This document shows positions 22,211 through 30,738 of a stretch of DNA of 64,000 bases, piece by piece. The notes beneath the pieces were generated by a model that was not told where the DNA came from, did no database searches, and saw only the letters and a program-made list of their open reading frames with translations. The stretch is taken from the NCBI GenBank assembly GCA_030427205.1, contig JAUHXC010000050.1, positions 1-64,000 on the forward strand, in the 5' to 3' direction. Position 1 is the first letter of the stretch. Every line of letters begins with the position of its first letter. The stretch comes from a bacterium. Its GTDB lineage: Bacteria; Myxococcota_A; Bradymonadia; UBA7976; UBA1532. The position numbers and the translations under genes were made by a program.

Positions 22211-22774
22211 ATGAGTACCCATATCGCCCTCTTCGCTCGCCGTAGCTTCGCCCTGCTCGCCGCCTTCTTCGTCGTCACCCTCGCCGCGCCGGCGATGGCT
22301 CAGATGAGCGGCGGCCAGGAGACCCGCACCTTCGATGTCATCGCCGACCCCGACGGGGCCAACGTACACTTCGCCACCGTCTGGTTCGGCGGCGGCGAGT
22401 CGGTCTGGCGGGCGGAATCCAAGGTCGACGCCGCCGAACTGCAGAAGGGCGTCGAGCTCGTCGACCAGGGCGTCGAGAACCTGCCCTCGGGGCTGTTCAC
22501 CAGCTACAGCAGCACCACGCTCACCGGCAACGCCACCTACGGCGACGCCCACACCTTCACCCGGGCCTCCGACAGCGCGGTCGACTTCATGCTGCGCTTC
22601 AAGCTCGAGACGAGCTGCAGCGTCAACTGCCTGTTGACGGCGCTGACCTTCCTGATGGTCGACGACCTCGAGACCGACTTCGAGAACCCCGGCGCGAGCG
22701 TGTACGCCCTCGACTATACGCCCACCTTCACCGGCATCAGCGGTGACTACGTCGAGGATCACAACCCGCACTGA
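22211..22774 (+). CDS. Small secreted protein of unknown function
   Basis: A 187-residue protein with a clear Sec signal peptide (basic start, FALLAAFFVVTLAAPAMA, cleavage after AMA). The mature part (about 155 residues) is acidic, rich in Thr/Ser and Phe, with two Cys close together (SCSVNC), suggesting a periplasmic or extracellular beta-rich domain. GGGAG lies about 10 nt before the ATG. A good sigma-54-type promoter lies upstream. No family is recognised; a structural or adhesion role would be a guess. Confidence 0.8.
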   Translation: MSTHIALFARRSFALLAAFFVVTLAAPAMAQMSGGQETRTFDVIADPDGANVHFATVWFGGGESVWRAESKVDAAELQKGVELVDQGVENLPSGLFTSYSSTTLTGNATYGDAHTFTRASDSAVDFMLRFKLETSCSVNCLLTALTFLMVDDLETDFENPGASVYALDYTPTFTGISGDYVEDHNPH

Positions 22775-22784
22775 GCGGGTCGCG

Positions 22785-25247
22785 TCACGCGCTGACAGGG
22801 GCCGCCGGCACGCTGCACACCAGCCGCAGCCCGATCGCGCGGAAGCGATCGGTGGCCCGGCTCGACATGCGCGCGGCCGGTCGGCAGAGAAAAGGCATGC
22901 TCGACCACGCCCCGCCGCGCACCTCCCGCTCATCGCCCTCGGGCGGCAGGATGCGGTCGCGGCGATCCGCCGGCACCCCGATGCGATAGCTCGAGATGCA
23001 CCAGTTGCGGATGCAGCCGACCGTGCCCCGCACCCCGTAGATGCTCTCGTCCTCGGGGCATGCGTGCACCGAGAGCGGCACCGCCAGCCCGTCGAACGAC
23101 GCGGCGGTGACCGACCAGCTCGTCTCCGCCTCGTCCCCCCACGGAAACAGCCGGCCGTCGACGCCCCGCGACGCCTTCTCCCACTCGCAGTGGGTCGGCA
23201 GCCGCCAGGCGTGGCCGGTATGCTCGGCGAGCCAGCGGGCGTAGAGCGCCGCCGATTCCCACGACACCAGGAAGACCGGCGCGTCGAGATCGATGTCTTG
23301 CCAGTTGGTATTCGAGACGACGCGCACCCGCCCGTCCGGCTCGCGGTGATAGAGCGACTGCCCGTTGGGCGCCCGCGGCTCGTGGCGCGACGCCTCGTCC
23401 GGTGCCCGGTCGGCCAGCGCGTCGAGGAAGGTGATCCATTGGCGATGGGTCACCGAGAACCGCTGCACGAAGAAGCCATCGACCCAGATCCGACAGCGGG
23501 GCAGCGAGAACGGGGCTTCCCGATCGCCGCCGAGCGATGCCCAGCCCGGCGGGACATAGACCGCGCCCGTCGGCGGCGTCACCAGCGGGATCGGCCGCGG
23601 CGCGTCTTCGCCGGGCGCGATACCCCGCCAGTGCTCGCCGCGCTCGATACTGACCGGGTAGCGCACCGCCGGGCGCCCGGCGGACTCGATCACCGCCAGA
23701 TAACGCCCGCCGGAGAGGCGTCGCCCTTCGATGGGCGTGCTGCCCAGCACCTCGCCCGGGCCCGGCTCGAGGCGTCGGCGCACCTCGATCAAGCGATGCA
23801 GCGTCACCCGGGCCCCGGGGGGTTCGGTCACCAGATCGAGCCGCCCGATCCCGTCGAGCCACTCGGCGTGCTGCCCGCGATCGTGCAGCCGTACGAGCGC
23901 CTCGGCCCGCCGCGCCGAGGCGCGATCGCCCTGGTCTTCGGCGGCCTCGGCCCGCGCCCGGTGGTGCCGGGCGAGCAGCCGATGGGCCTCGGGCAGATCG
24001 GGCACCCGGGTCAGCGCGGCGCCGGCGAGGCGTTCGAACTCCATCTCGACGTGGGCCAGGCGCTCCTCGAGCCGCCGAGCCTCGTCTTCGAGATCCCAGG
24101 CGGCGTACTTCTCCGTCGCCGGCGCATGATCGGGCACCTTCAGCCGGGCCAGCCGCGCCTGCTGCCAGCGCTCGACGACGTCGGCGCGCATCGCGTCGAG
24201 GTCGTCGAGCAGAGACCGGGCTCTCTCGAGCAGGGCCAGCGCCTCGTCGCGCCGGCGAGCGCCGTCGAGCCAGTCGAGCAGCCGCTGACCGAGCGCGTGG
24301 GCCGACCGCAGCCGACACGCCGGATCGGCGGCGGTCGCCTGCAGGCAGATCTCGACCAGCGGCGGCGGCAGAGGCTGTCCGTCGGCCCACCGCGGAGGAA
24401 AGTCCCGTCGCGTCGGCGCGCGGCGGTCGGGCGGATGCTGGCCGGTGAGCGCCTTGAACAGGGTCGCGCCGAGGCCGAAGACGTCGACCTGACAGTCGAT
24501 ATGGTCCGGATCGGCATAGCACTCCGGGGCGATATAGCCGGTCGTGCCCGGCGGGCGCCCGCTGCGCGGCGGCGTCTGCCGCGGCCGCTCGGGCAGGCGC
24601 TCGGCGAGCCCCCAATCCATCACCAACGGCTCGTCGAAGGCGCTGACCATGACGTTTCGCGGGGTCAGGTCGCGATGCACGATACGCTCGATGTGGGCGT
24701 GGTCGACCGCGGCGCACAGCCCGACGAACAGCTCGACGAGCCGCCGCAGGTTGCGCGGGCGCTGCCCGGTGTAGATCGCCCGGACGACGTCACCGAGGTG
24801 TTCGCCGTCGACCCAGCGCATCACGAACCACGGGCGCCCGTCGACCTCGCCCTGATCGAAGACCGGCACCACCCCGGGGTGCGCCAGCTGGACCGTGCGG
24901 CGAATCTCGGCGCGAAAGCGGGCCACCGAGTTCTCGCTCGCCCCCGCGCGCACGATCTTGAGCGCCAGATCCTGGCCCACCCACTCGTCGGCCACGCGCC
25001 AGACATCGCCCTGGCCGCCCCGCGCGATCAAGCCCAGGATGCGGTAGCGACCCCCGGGCAGCGCGGGCGGCTCGGGCGGCTCATCGTCCGAACCGCCGCC
25101 GCCGGGCCCGCCATCCCCGCCCCCGCCGCCGGTCGCCTGGCTCTCGGGCCCGTAGCCCGTGACGCGCTCGTCGACCGTCGTGCCCCGCGGGACGAACGTG
25201 GCCCGACCATCAGCCGCCGGCGGATCCTGCCCGTCCGCGTCGCTCAC
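22785..25247 (-). CDS. Ser/Thr kinase with PEGA-like and formylglycine-enzyme (SUMF1) domains
   Basis: An 820-residue protein starting at GTG 25247, overlapping the preceding stop by 4 nt. After an acidic/glycine-rich lead, the kinase domain lies at about 66-340 with catalytic Lys97 (LALKIV). The HRD motif is HRDLTPRN (Thr for the usual Lys) near 192, and DFG is replaced by DWG near 211. A helical linker is followed by a PEGA-like beta domain (VTEPPGARVTLHRL, about 470). From about 570 comes an FGE-sulfatase/SUMF1-type domain (VPPGWASLGGD, RLPTHCEWEKASRG, RGGAWSS). The DWG variant is common in this subgroup; the Lys-to-Thr change may lower activity. FGE-like domains in such kinases usually act as binding modules. 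It is co-transcribed with the sigma-54 regulator. Confidence 0.92.
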   Translation of the reverse strand: MSDADGQDPPAADGRATFVPRGTTVDERVTGYGPESQATGGGGGDGGPGGGGSDDEPPEPPALPGGRYRILGLIARGGQGDVWRVADEWVGQDLALKIVRAGASENSVARFRAEIRRTVQLAHPGVVPVFDQGEVDGRPWFVMRWVDGEHLGDVVRAIYTGQRPRNLRRLVELFVGLCAAVDHAHIERIVHRDLTPRNVMVSAFDEPLVMDWGLAERLPERPRQTPPRSGRPPGTTGYIAPECYADPDHIDCQVDVFGLGATLFKALTGQHPPDRRAPTRRDFPPRWADGQPLPPPLVEICLQATAADPACRLRSAHALGQRLLDWLDGARRRDEALALLERARSLLDDLDAMRADVVERWQQARLARLKVPDHAPATEKYAAWDLEDEARRLEERLAHVEMEFERLAGAALTRVPDLPEAHRLLARHHRARAEAAEDQGDRASARRAEALVRLHDRGQHAEWLDGIGRLDLVTEPPGARVTLHRLIEVRRRLEPGPGEVLGSTPIEGRRLSGGRYLAVIESAGRPAVRYPVSIERGEHWRGIAPGEDAPRPIPLVTPPTGAVYVPPGWASLGGDREAPFSLPRCRIWVDGFFVQRFSVTHRQWITFLDALADRAPDEASRHEPRAPNGQSLYHREPDGRVRVVSNTNWQDIDLDAPVFLVSWESAALYARWLAEHTGHAWRLPTHCEWEKASRGVDGRLFPWGDEAETSWSVTAASFDGLAVPLSVHACPEDESIYGVRGTVGCIRNWCISSYRIGVPADRRDRILPPEGDEREVRGGAWSSMPFLCRPAARMSSRATDRFRAIGLRLVCSVPAAPVSA

Positions 25248-26989
25248 CGCGCGGGCTCGTCGTAGCCGATCCCGAGGGCGCGCAGCCGCTGCGTCAGCGC
25301 GCGCGGCGTCACCCGCATCTCCGCCGCCAGCCGCTCGACGTCACCGCCCGCCGCGGCGAGGCGCGCCTCGAGGGTCGGCTTGTCGAGCTTGGCGACGGGC
25401 GCGATCTTCAGCACCTGCTCCGCGTACCGGCTCAGCGAGGTCTTGGGCAGGCCCGCCAACCGCGCGGTGCGGTGGATGCTCCACCCGTGCTCCCGCAGCA
25501 GCTCGAGCAGGCCCGCTCGGGTATACCCGCGGCCGTCGGAGCCGGCCATCACCACTGGATCTTCGAAGACGTGCAGCCCCGCGCCGGGCGCCTGGGGGCT
25601 CGGCGGCAGCGGCCCGGTATCGGACCGGCTCGCCAGCGCGCGCGCGAGCGGGTCGCTGCTGATGGTCACGACCGGCTGCGGCAGGGGGCCCGAGGCCTGG
25701 GACGAGGTCGAGTGGCTGGCGGTGCTGCCGTGGGTCGACCTGGCCTGACTGGTGGCCGTCGGGCGCTGGTCGAGCTCGGCGATGAGCTGCTCGTCGACCT
25801 GCTCGACCCCCGCGCCGCGCATCGCGAGGCTGTCGGCGAAGTGCAACAGCTCGCGCACGTTGCCCCGCCACGGTCGGCGCACCAGCGTGCTCACGATGCG
25901 GGCGTCGAGCCAGGGCCAGCCCGACTCGTTGCCCGCGCTGAGTCGCTGCGCTGCGCCGCGGGCACCCAGCGATCGGCGCAGCCGGTACAGCAGGATCCGC
26001 GGGATGTCGTCGGGGCGGGCGCGCAGCGGCGGCACGTCGACGACGAGCGCGTGCAGCCGATAGTACAGCGCCTTGCGAAACGTGCCCCGCTCGGTGCGCG
26101 CCAGCAGGTCGGCGTCGGTCGCGGCGATCACCCGGGTGCTGACCACGACCGGCCCCTTGGCCCCCAGCGGCATGATCTCGCCCTTGTCGAGCGCCCGCAG
26201 CAGCGCCGGCTGGGCTTCGTCGGGCAGCTCGCCGATCTCGTCGAGGAAGAGCGTGCCGCCGTGCGCCTCACGAAACGCGCCGAGGTGGTCGACCGCCGCG
26301 CCGGTGAAGGCCCCCCGACGGTGGCCGAACAGCGTCGACGCGATGCGCTCGGCGCGCAGCTGGCCGCAGTTGAGGGGGATGAAGCGCTGCTCCCAGCGGG
26401 CGCTCGCCCGGTGGATGCCATGGGCCACCAGCTCTTTGCCCGATCCGGTCTCGCCCTGCACCAGCACCGGGCCGGCGGCGGCGGCGACCTCGTCGACGGC
26501 GAGGCGCAAGCGGCGAATCGCCACGCTGTCGCCCACCATCTCGTGGCGCGACCGGGCGGCGGGCACCGGGTGGGCCGCGTCGAGGCCGAGCAGCACCCGG
26601 CGGTTGATCTCGATGAGCACCATGCCGGCGGCGAGCTGCCGGCGGCTGAAGTACACCGGCCACTGCGTGACGCGCTTGCCGTCGATGTACACCTTCGAGT
26701 GGCCCTTGTCGGTGACCGAGACGGTCGCCGGGCCGACTTCGAAGACGATGGGCGTGCGGCTGACCATGAAGGTCTCGAGGGTGCGCCGGACGCCGCCGTC
26801 GATCGGCGCGAACATCTGCCCGTGCCGCGACACCTCGACCCGGCCCCCGTCGAGGATCGACACCTCGCCGACCCGATCGACGTCGGGGTGCCACAGGATC
26901 GTCAGCCGGATCAGCGGCCGCAGGGCCCCTGGCCGCGAGCCACGGCCCCCCTCGTCCTCCTTGAACGTTTCTCGGTCGTCTGACGCCAT
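25244..26989 (-). CDS. FHA-domain sigma-54 transcriptional activator
   Basis: A 581-residue enhancer-binding protein. An N-terminal FHA-like domain (about 30-140, ILDGGRVEVSRHGQ, KVYIDGKRV) should bind phosphothreonine. The AAA+ domain follows with Walker A GETGSGKE near 181, intact GAFTGA near 225 for sigma-54 contact, and Walker B LFLDEIGE near 245. A Ser/Thr-rich linker leads to two C-terminal helical DNA-binding-like segments (SIHRTARLAGLPKTSLSRYA and a second around MRVTPRALTQRLR). The start chosen is ATG 26989; ATG 27046 is possible. Its gene overlaps the downstream kinase (GTGA), suggesting the kinase controls it through FHA binding. It could drive the sigma-54-type promoters in this window. 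Confidence 0.93.
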   Translation of the reverse strand: MASDDRETFKEDEGGRGSRPGALRPLIRLTILWHPDVDRVGEVSILDGGRVEVSRHGQMFAPIDGGVRRTLETFMVSRTPIVFEVGPATVSVTDKGHSKVYIDGKRVTQWPVYFSRRQLAAGMVLIEINRRVLLGLDAAHPVPAARSRHEMVGDSVAIRRLRLAVDEVAAAAGPVLVQGETGSGKELVAHGIHRASARWEQRFIPLNCGQLRAERIASTLFGHRRGAFTGAAVDHLGAFREAHGGTLFLDEIGELPDEAQPALLRALDKGEIMPLGAKGPVVVSTRVIAATDADLLARTERGTFRKALYYRLHALVVDVPPLRARPDDIPRILLYRLRRSLGARGAAQRLSAGNESGWPWLDARIVSTLVRRPWRGNVRELLHFADSLAMRGAGVEQVDEQLIAELDQRPTATSQARSTHGSTASHSTSSQASGPLPQPVVTISSDPLARALASRSDTGPLPPSPQAPGAGLHVFEDPVVMAGSDGRGYTRAGLLELLREHGWSIHRTARLAGLPKTSLSRYAEQVLKIAPVAKLDKPTLEARLAAAGGDVERLAAEMRVTPRALTQRLRALGIGYDEPAR

Positions 26990-27087
26990 GCGCTCATTCT
27001 GCACCAACCCGTCGCGTATCGACACGGTCGAGCGCTCACGGGGCATTACAGCCTATGACAGCACAGGAACGGGACACAATGTCTCAA

Positions 27088-29736
27088 TCAGTCACACATC
27101 GGCAGATCGAGCATGTCGACGGGCACGGGCCCCGCCGGCGTCACCCCGCCGCCATCCCGATCGATCCACAGCGGGTTGCTCAGCGCAAACACCGGGCTGC
27201 CGGGATCGATGTGGGCCAGGCTGTCGTCGCCGAGCGCGAGCACGATGACGTGCGCGTCGCGCTCGACCGGCACCTCGATGACCCCGTCGAAGTCGGTGAT
27301 GTCCTCGACGGCCGCCTCCACGGGCACCTCGAGCGCGATGCGCCCGTTGACGAAGGCCAGCAGCCGCTGCACCGCGGCGTAGGGCGGCGTACGCACCCGC
27401 ACCCGCAGCGGCAGGACGCCGTCATCGATCTGCAGCTCTTCGCCCGGCTGCGGGCCGTCGGGCAGATCGATCACGGCACCGCCGCCGACCGTCACCCGCC
27501 CCGCCTGCACCGCGGCGACGATCTCGTCGGCCGTCACCCGCCGCGGATCGGCCGCGGCGGTCGGCACGTAGTTGCGCGGGTAGCCCACCGGTGACCCGAC
27601 GTTGTGACTGTCGGAGTTGCCCACCGCCGTGACCCGCAGCCCCTGGTTGAGCAGGCCCATCCAGTCGGCGAGCAGGCGGCAGGTATCGCGGGTGCGGTTG
27701 TTGATCTCCATCGAGTCGAAGTCGGCGGTGAAGCGGTCGGCGGGCAGGTCTTCGATCGGTGAGTCGGGGCTGTAGCCGGTGTGCACGAACAGGCCCGAGT
27801 CCTCCCGCGCGTGGTTCATCTGGATGAGGCGCGCGCCGCGGCGCCGGGCCTCGGCCACCAGCTCGGGCACGGTGCGGTTGCGCCAGCGGCCGCCTTCCTC
27901 GACCGGCAGCGGCGGGGCGCCGCCGGCGCCGGCGTGCGCGTCGTAGGGCAGCCCGTAGGCGCCGATGTGGGTGAAGACCGGCGAGATCTCGACGCCGGGC
28001 AACGGCACGGCGAGCTCGTCGGCCAGCCCGTGCCGCTGAACCAGCCCGGCGTAGTCGTAGATGACGTCGTGATCGCTGGGCACCATGAACTGCACCCCCT
28101 CGGCGATGTTGGCCAGGGCCCGGTCGAGCACCGGGACCTCGCTGTCGAGGCTCGGCGAGGCGTGCTGGTGGAACTCGCCGGCGGCCCAGCCCTCCATCGG
28201 GATGACCTCTTCGAGCGCCACCTCGACGTCGACGGCTTCGCCCGCCGCCAGCTCGACCGCGCGCTGGTCGACGGTGTAATGCCAGCCCCGGCTGGTGGTC
28301 AGCGTCCACGCGCCGGCGGGCAGCTCGACGCTGCGGGTCCCGCGCACGAAGAGCCGCTGCCCGGCCGGCCCGGCCAGATCGAGGCGGGCGATGAGCGCCT
28401 GCCCGCCGTCGTCGCGCACGCTGATGTTCAGGCGGGCGGGGGCCGGCGCGGCGAACGCCACCTCGGCCCCGTCGGGCCCGACCTCGACCTCCTGGCTCGC
28501 GGCGCCGCCGGGCCAGCCGTGGGCGGTCAACGTATAGGTGCCGGGCACGACCCGCACGGTGCGGGCGCCGGCGTCGGTCAGCAGCGCCCGGGTCGACTCG
28601 GGCCCCTCGACGTCGAGGCGCAGGCCGGCCGGACCGGTGATGCGCAGCTCGACCGCCTCGGCCGACGGCGCGCGCACGCTCTCGACGTCGCCGGTGCCGA
28701 TGCGCAGCGTGCGCCGGAAGAGCGCCGTATCGACCGGGCGCAGCGCCACCTGGTCGGTCTGGGTGGCGATGACCGGCAGGTCGAGGCCGACGAGCGGGAA
28801 GAGGCCCAGCGCGCCGCCGGGCCGGCTCCAGCCATAGGAGACCCCCTGCCCTTCGGCGGCCAGCAGCGCCGGCGTATCGCTCAGGAGCAGCCCCTCGGGG
28901 AAGTCCCGCGTCTGGTCGCCGAAGTAGAGCATGTCGGCGACCCGCACCCGGGCGACGGACCCGACGCCCTCGACCCAGGTCAGCACCTCGACCGCGTCGC
29001 TGTCGGGCGCGAGGCGGAACTCGGTGACCACCGGCACCGGCGGGGGCACGAACGAGCCGGGCAGCACGCCCTGCAGGATCAACATGCCGCCGGCGGTGCC
29101 GATCGTGCGGATGATCGCCGGCCCGCCGTCGCTGCCGTCGCGCACGATGCCCATGCGCTCGACGGAGACCTCGCCCAGGCTGATGGTGTGGATCGCCTCG
29201 CGGAAGTAGTCGCCGTCGAGCCAGTCGTCGGCCGCCGGGTCGACCCGGATGGCGTCGATGATGTTGCCCCCGGCGAAAGTGAACTGCCCGTAGCTGCGCT
29301 CGGCCTGGATGCACAGCGCGACCACCGCGTTGTCGAGGCGGAAGTCGCCGACCCGGCAGTGGGCCTCGACCCCGGTGATGCGCTCGTCGTCGGCGTCGAC
29401 CCGGCCCGCGCGGGCGGTGCCGGCGGGCGCCGGCTGCGTCAGGTCGGCGATACCCGGCAGGTCTTCGGGGCCGGCGGTGGGCGACTCCGCGGGCGTCAGC
29501 GGCGGCGCGGCGTCGGGCCCGGCGTCGACCGCGGGCCCCTCGTCGGCGCGGTTTTCGGCGTCGGGCGCCGCGTCGGGCGCCCCGTCGACGGACGTATCGC
29601 CCATCACGCCGGCCTCGGGCAGCACCGCACCATCCACGGGCGTGGGCTCGTCGTCGTCGCACCCCGCGAAGGCCAGCAGGGCGAGCGTACACAGCCAGCA
29701 GGAAACAGCCGGAGACGGCCGCCACGATTCGCGCAT
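27088..29736 (-). CDS. Lipoprotein PHP-type metallohydrolase (CehA/McbA-like)
   Basis: An 882-residue surface lipoprotein. The start at ATG 29736 lies six nt after GGAGGGG; the ATG just before it (29739) is too close. The lipobox is FAGC, followed by an Asp/Ala/Pro-rich tether to about residue 90. The middle third has beta-sandwich-like segments. The C-terminal PHP domain has GEFHQHASP near 523, PSDHD near 555, MNHARED and GNSDSH near 706, the His/Asp set used to bind metals in this superfamily. Substrates for secreted members are mostly unknown; carboxylesters or phosphoesters are possible. A shorter paralogue lies at 30739-32289, with the hydrolase gene between them. Confidence 0.9.
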   Translation of the reverse strand: MRESWRPSPAVSCWLCTLALLAFAGCDDDEPTPVDGAVLPEAGVMGDTSVDGAPDAAPDAENRADEGPAVDAGPDAAPPLTPAESPTAGPEDLPGIADLTQPAPAGTARAGRVDADDERITGVEAHCRVGDFRLDNAVVALCIQAERSYGQFTFAGGNIIDAIRVDPAADDWLDGDYFREAIHTISLGEVSVERMGIVRDGSDGGPAIIRTIGTAGGMLILQGVLPGSFVPPPVPVVTEFRLAPDSDAVEVLTWVEGVGSVARVRVADMLYFGDQTRDFPEGLLLSDTPALLAAEGQGVSYGWSRPGGALGLFPLVGLDLPVIATQTDQVALRPVDTALFRRTLRIGTGDVESVRAPSAEAVELRITGPAGLRLDVEGPESTRALLTDAGARTVRVVPGTYTLTAHGWPGGAASQEVEVGPDGAEVAFAAPAPARLNISVRDDGGQALIARLDLAGPAGQRLFVRGTRSVELPAGAWTLTTSRGWHYTVDQRAVELAAGEAVDVEVALEEVIPMEGWAAGEFHQHASPSLDSEVPVLDRALANIAEGVQFMVPSDHDVIYDYAGLVQRHGLADELAVPLPGVEISPVFTHIGAYGLPYDAHAGAGGAPPLPVEEGGRWRNRTVPELVAEARRRGARLIQMNHAREDSGLFVHTGYSPDSPIEDLPADRFTADFDSMEINNRTRDTCRLLADWMGLLNQGLRVTAVGNSDSHNVGSPVGYPRNYVPTAAADPRRVTADEIVAAVQAGRVTVGGGAVIDLPDGPQPGEELQIDDGVLPLRVRVRTPPYAAVQRLLAFVNGRIALEVPVEAAVEDITDFDGVIEVPVERDAHVIVLALGDDSLAHIDPGSPVFALSNPLWIDRDGGGVTPAGPVPVDMLDLPMCD

Positions 29737-29856
29737 CATCTGCCCCTCCCGGCACATGCGAAGAGCAGGCAGGATACGGGCACCGCGCGTTCGGATCGAG
29801 ACCCGGGCCCGGCAGATGTGGGCCCGACCCGCTCACCGGCCCCCGAGCGACCCGGC

Positions 29857-30687
29857 TCAACCGAAGACGAACTCGCCGATGGCCTCGGCCACCGGCCGCG
29901 GCGCGTCCATGGGCAAAAAGTGCGCCGCGCCTTCGATCCACTGCAGGCGCGCGCCGACGACGTCCCGCGCCATGCGCTCGGGCTGGCTGCGCGGAATATA
30001 GGGGTCTTCGGTGCCCTGGATGACCAGCGTCGGCGCGGTGATGGCCCGGATGATCTCGGGGTAGCGGGCGAAGGTCTTCCTCGGTGTGCCCCAGCGCAGG
30101 TTGCGCATCAGCGCCATGCGCCCCTTGCGCCCGGCGTAGGCCCGGTGCAGCGCCCCCGAGATGGCCGGGGTATAGCGCGCCGGGCGGCTCATGCCCCGGC
30201 GCACGCTGCGGTCGACGAGCTGCTCGGCCGCGGCGAAGAGCAAGAACGTGCCCAGCGCCGGCAGCCGCACCAGATCGACCACCGCCGGCTCGTCGAAGTC
30301 GGGGTAGACCGGCGGCGACATGATCACCAGCTTGTCGACCCGCTCGCCGAACTGATCCATGTAGTCGATCGCCACCGACGCGCCGAGATCGTGGGCCACC
30401 AGCACGAAGCGGTCGAGCCCCAGGTGGGCCCGCAGCGCGTCGAGGTGCTGCGCCCGCTCGACGTGCGTCGTCGGCGTGCGCAGCGTCTGCGACTCGCCGT
30501 AGTCGTGCAGATCGAAGGTGATGACGCGAAAGCGGGGGTCGAGCCACGCGCGCATCGGCTCGAAGATGGCCTTCGACGTGGGCAGCCCGTGCATGAAGAT
30601 CGCCGGCACCTCGCCGACCTCGGTGTCGGTGTAGGCCAGCGCGCCGCGGGCGGTCTCGCAGAATCGGGTCTCGGGGATCATCGCCAC
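29857..30687 (-). CDS. Alpha/beta hydrolase, epoxide hydrolase/dehalogenase type
   Basis: A 276-residue soluble hydrolase starting at GTG 30687 with GGAGG seven nt upstream. The HGLP motif (oxyanion hole) is near residue 34. The nucleophile elbow VAHDLGAS near 100 carries Asp rather than Ser, which in this fold marks epoxide hydrolases and haloalkane dehalogenases. The acid is in QGTEDPYIP and the base His in GAAHFLPMD. The two cap tyrosines expected of epoxide hydrolases may be supplied by YTPAIS and RAYAG, so an epoxide hydrolase is slightly favoured. Its neighbours on both sides are lipoprotein hydrolases but the gene has no signal peptide. Confidence 0.9.
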   Translation of the reverse strand: MAMIPETRFCETARGALAYTDTEVGEVPAIFMHGLPTSKAIFEPMRAWLDPRFRVITFDLHDYGESQTLRTPTTHVERAQHLDALRAHLGLDRFVLVAHDLGASVAIDYMDQFGERVDKLVIMSPPVYPDFDEPAVVDLVRLPALGTFLLFAAAEQLVDRSVRRGMSRPARYTPAISGALHRAYAGRKGRMALMRNLRWGTPRKTFARYPEIIRAITAPTLVIQGTEDPYIPRSQPERMARDVVGARLQWIEGAAHFLPMDAPRPVAEAIGEFVFG

Positions 30688-30738
30688 GGCCGCGCCTCCT
30701 CGCTTCGAGGCCCCGAGGGTGCCCGCCCCTGCGCCGAA

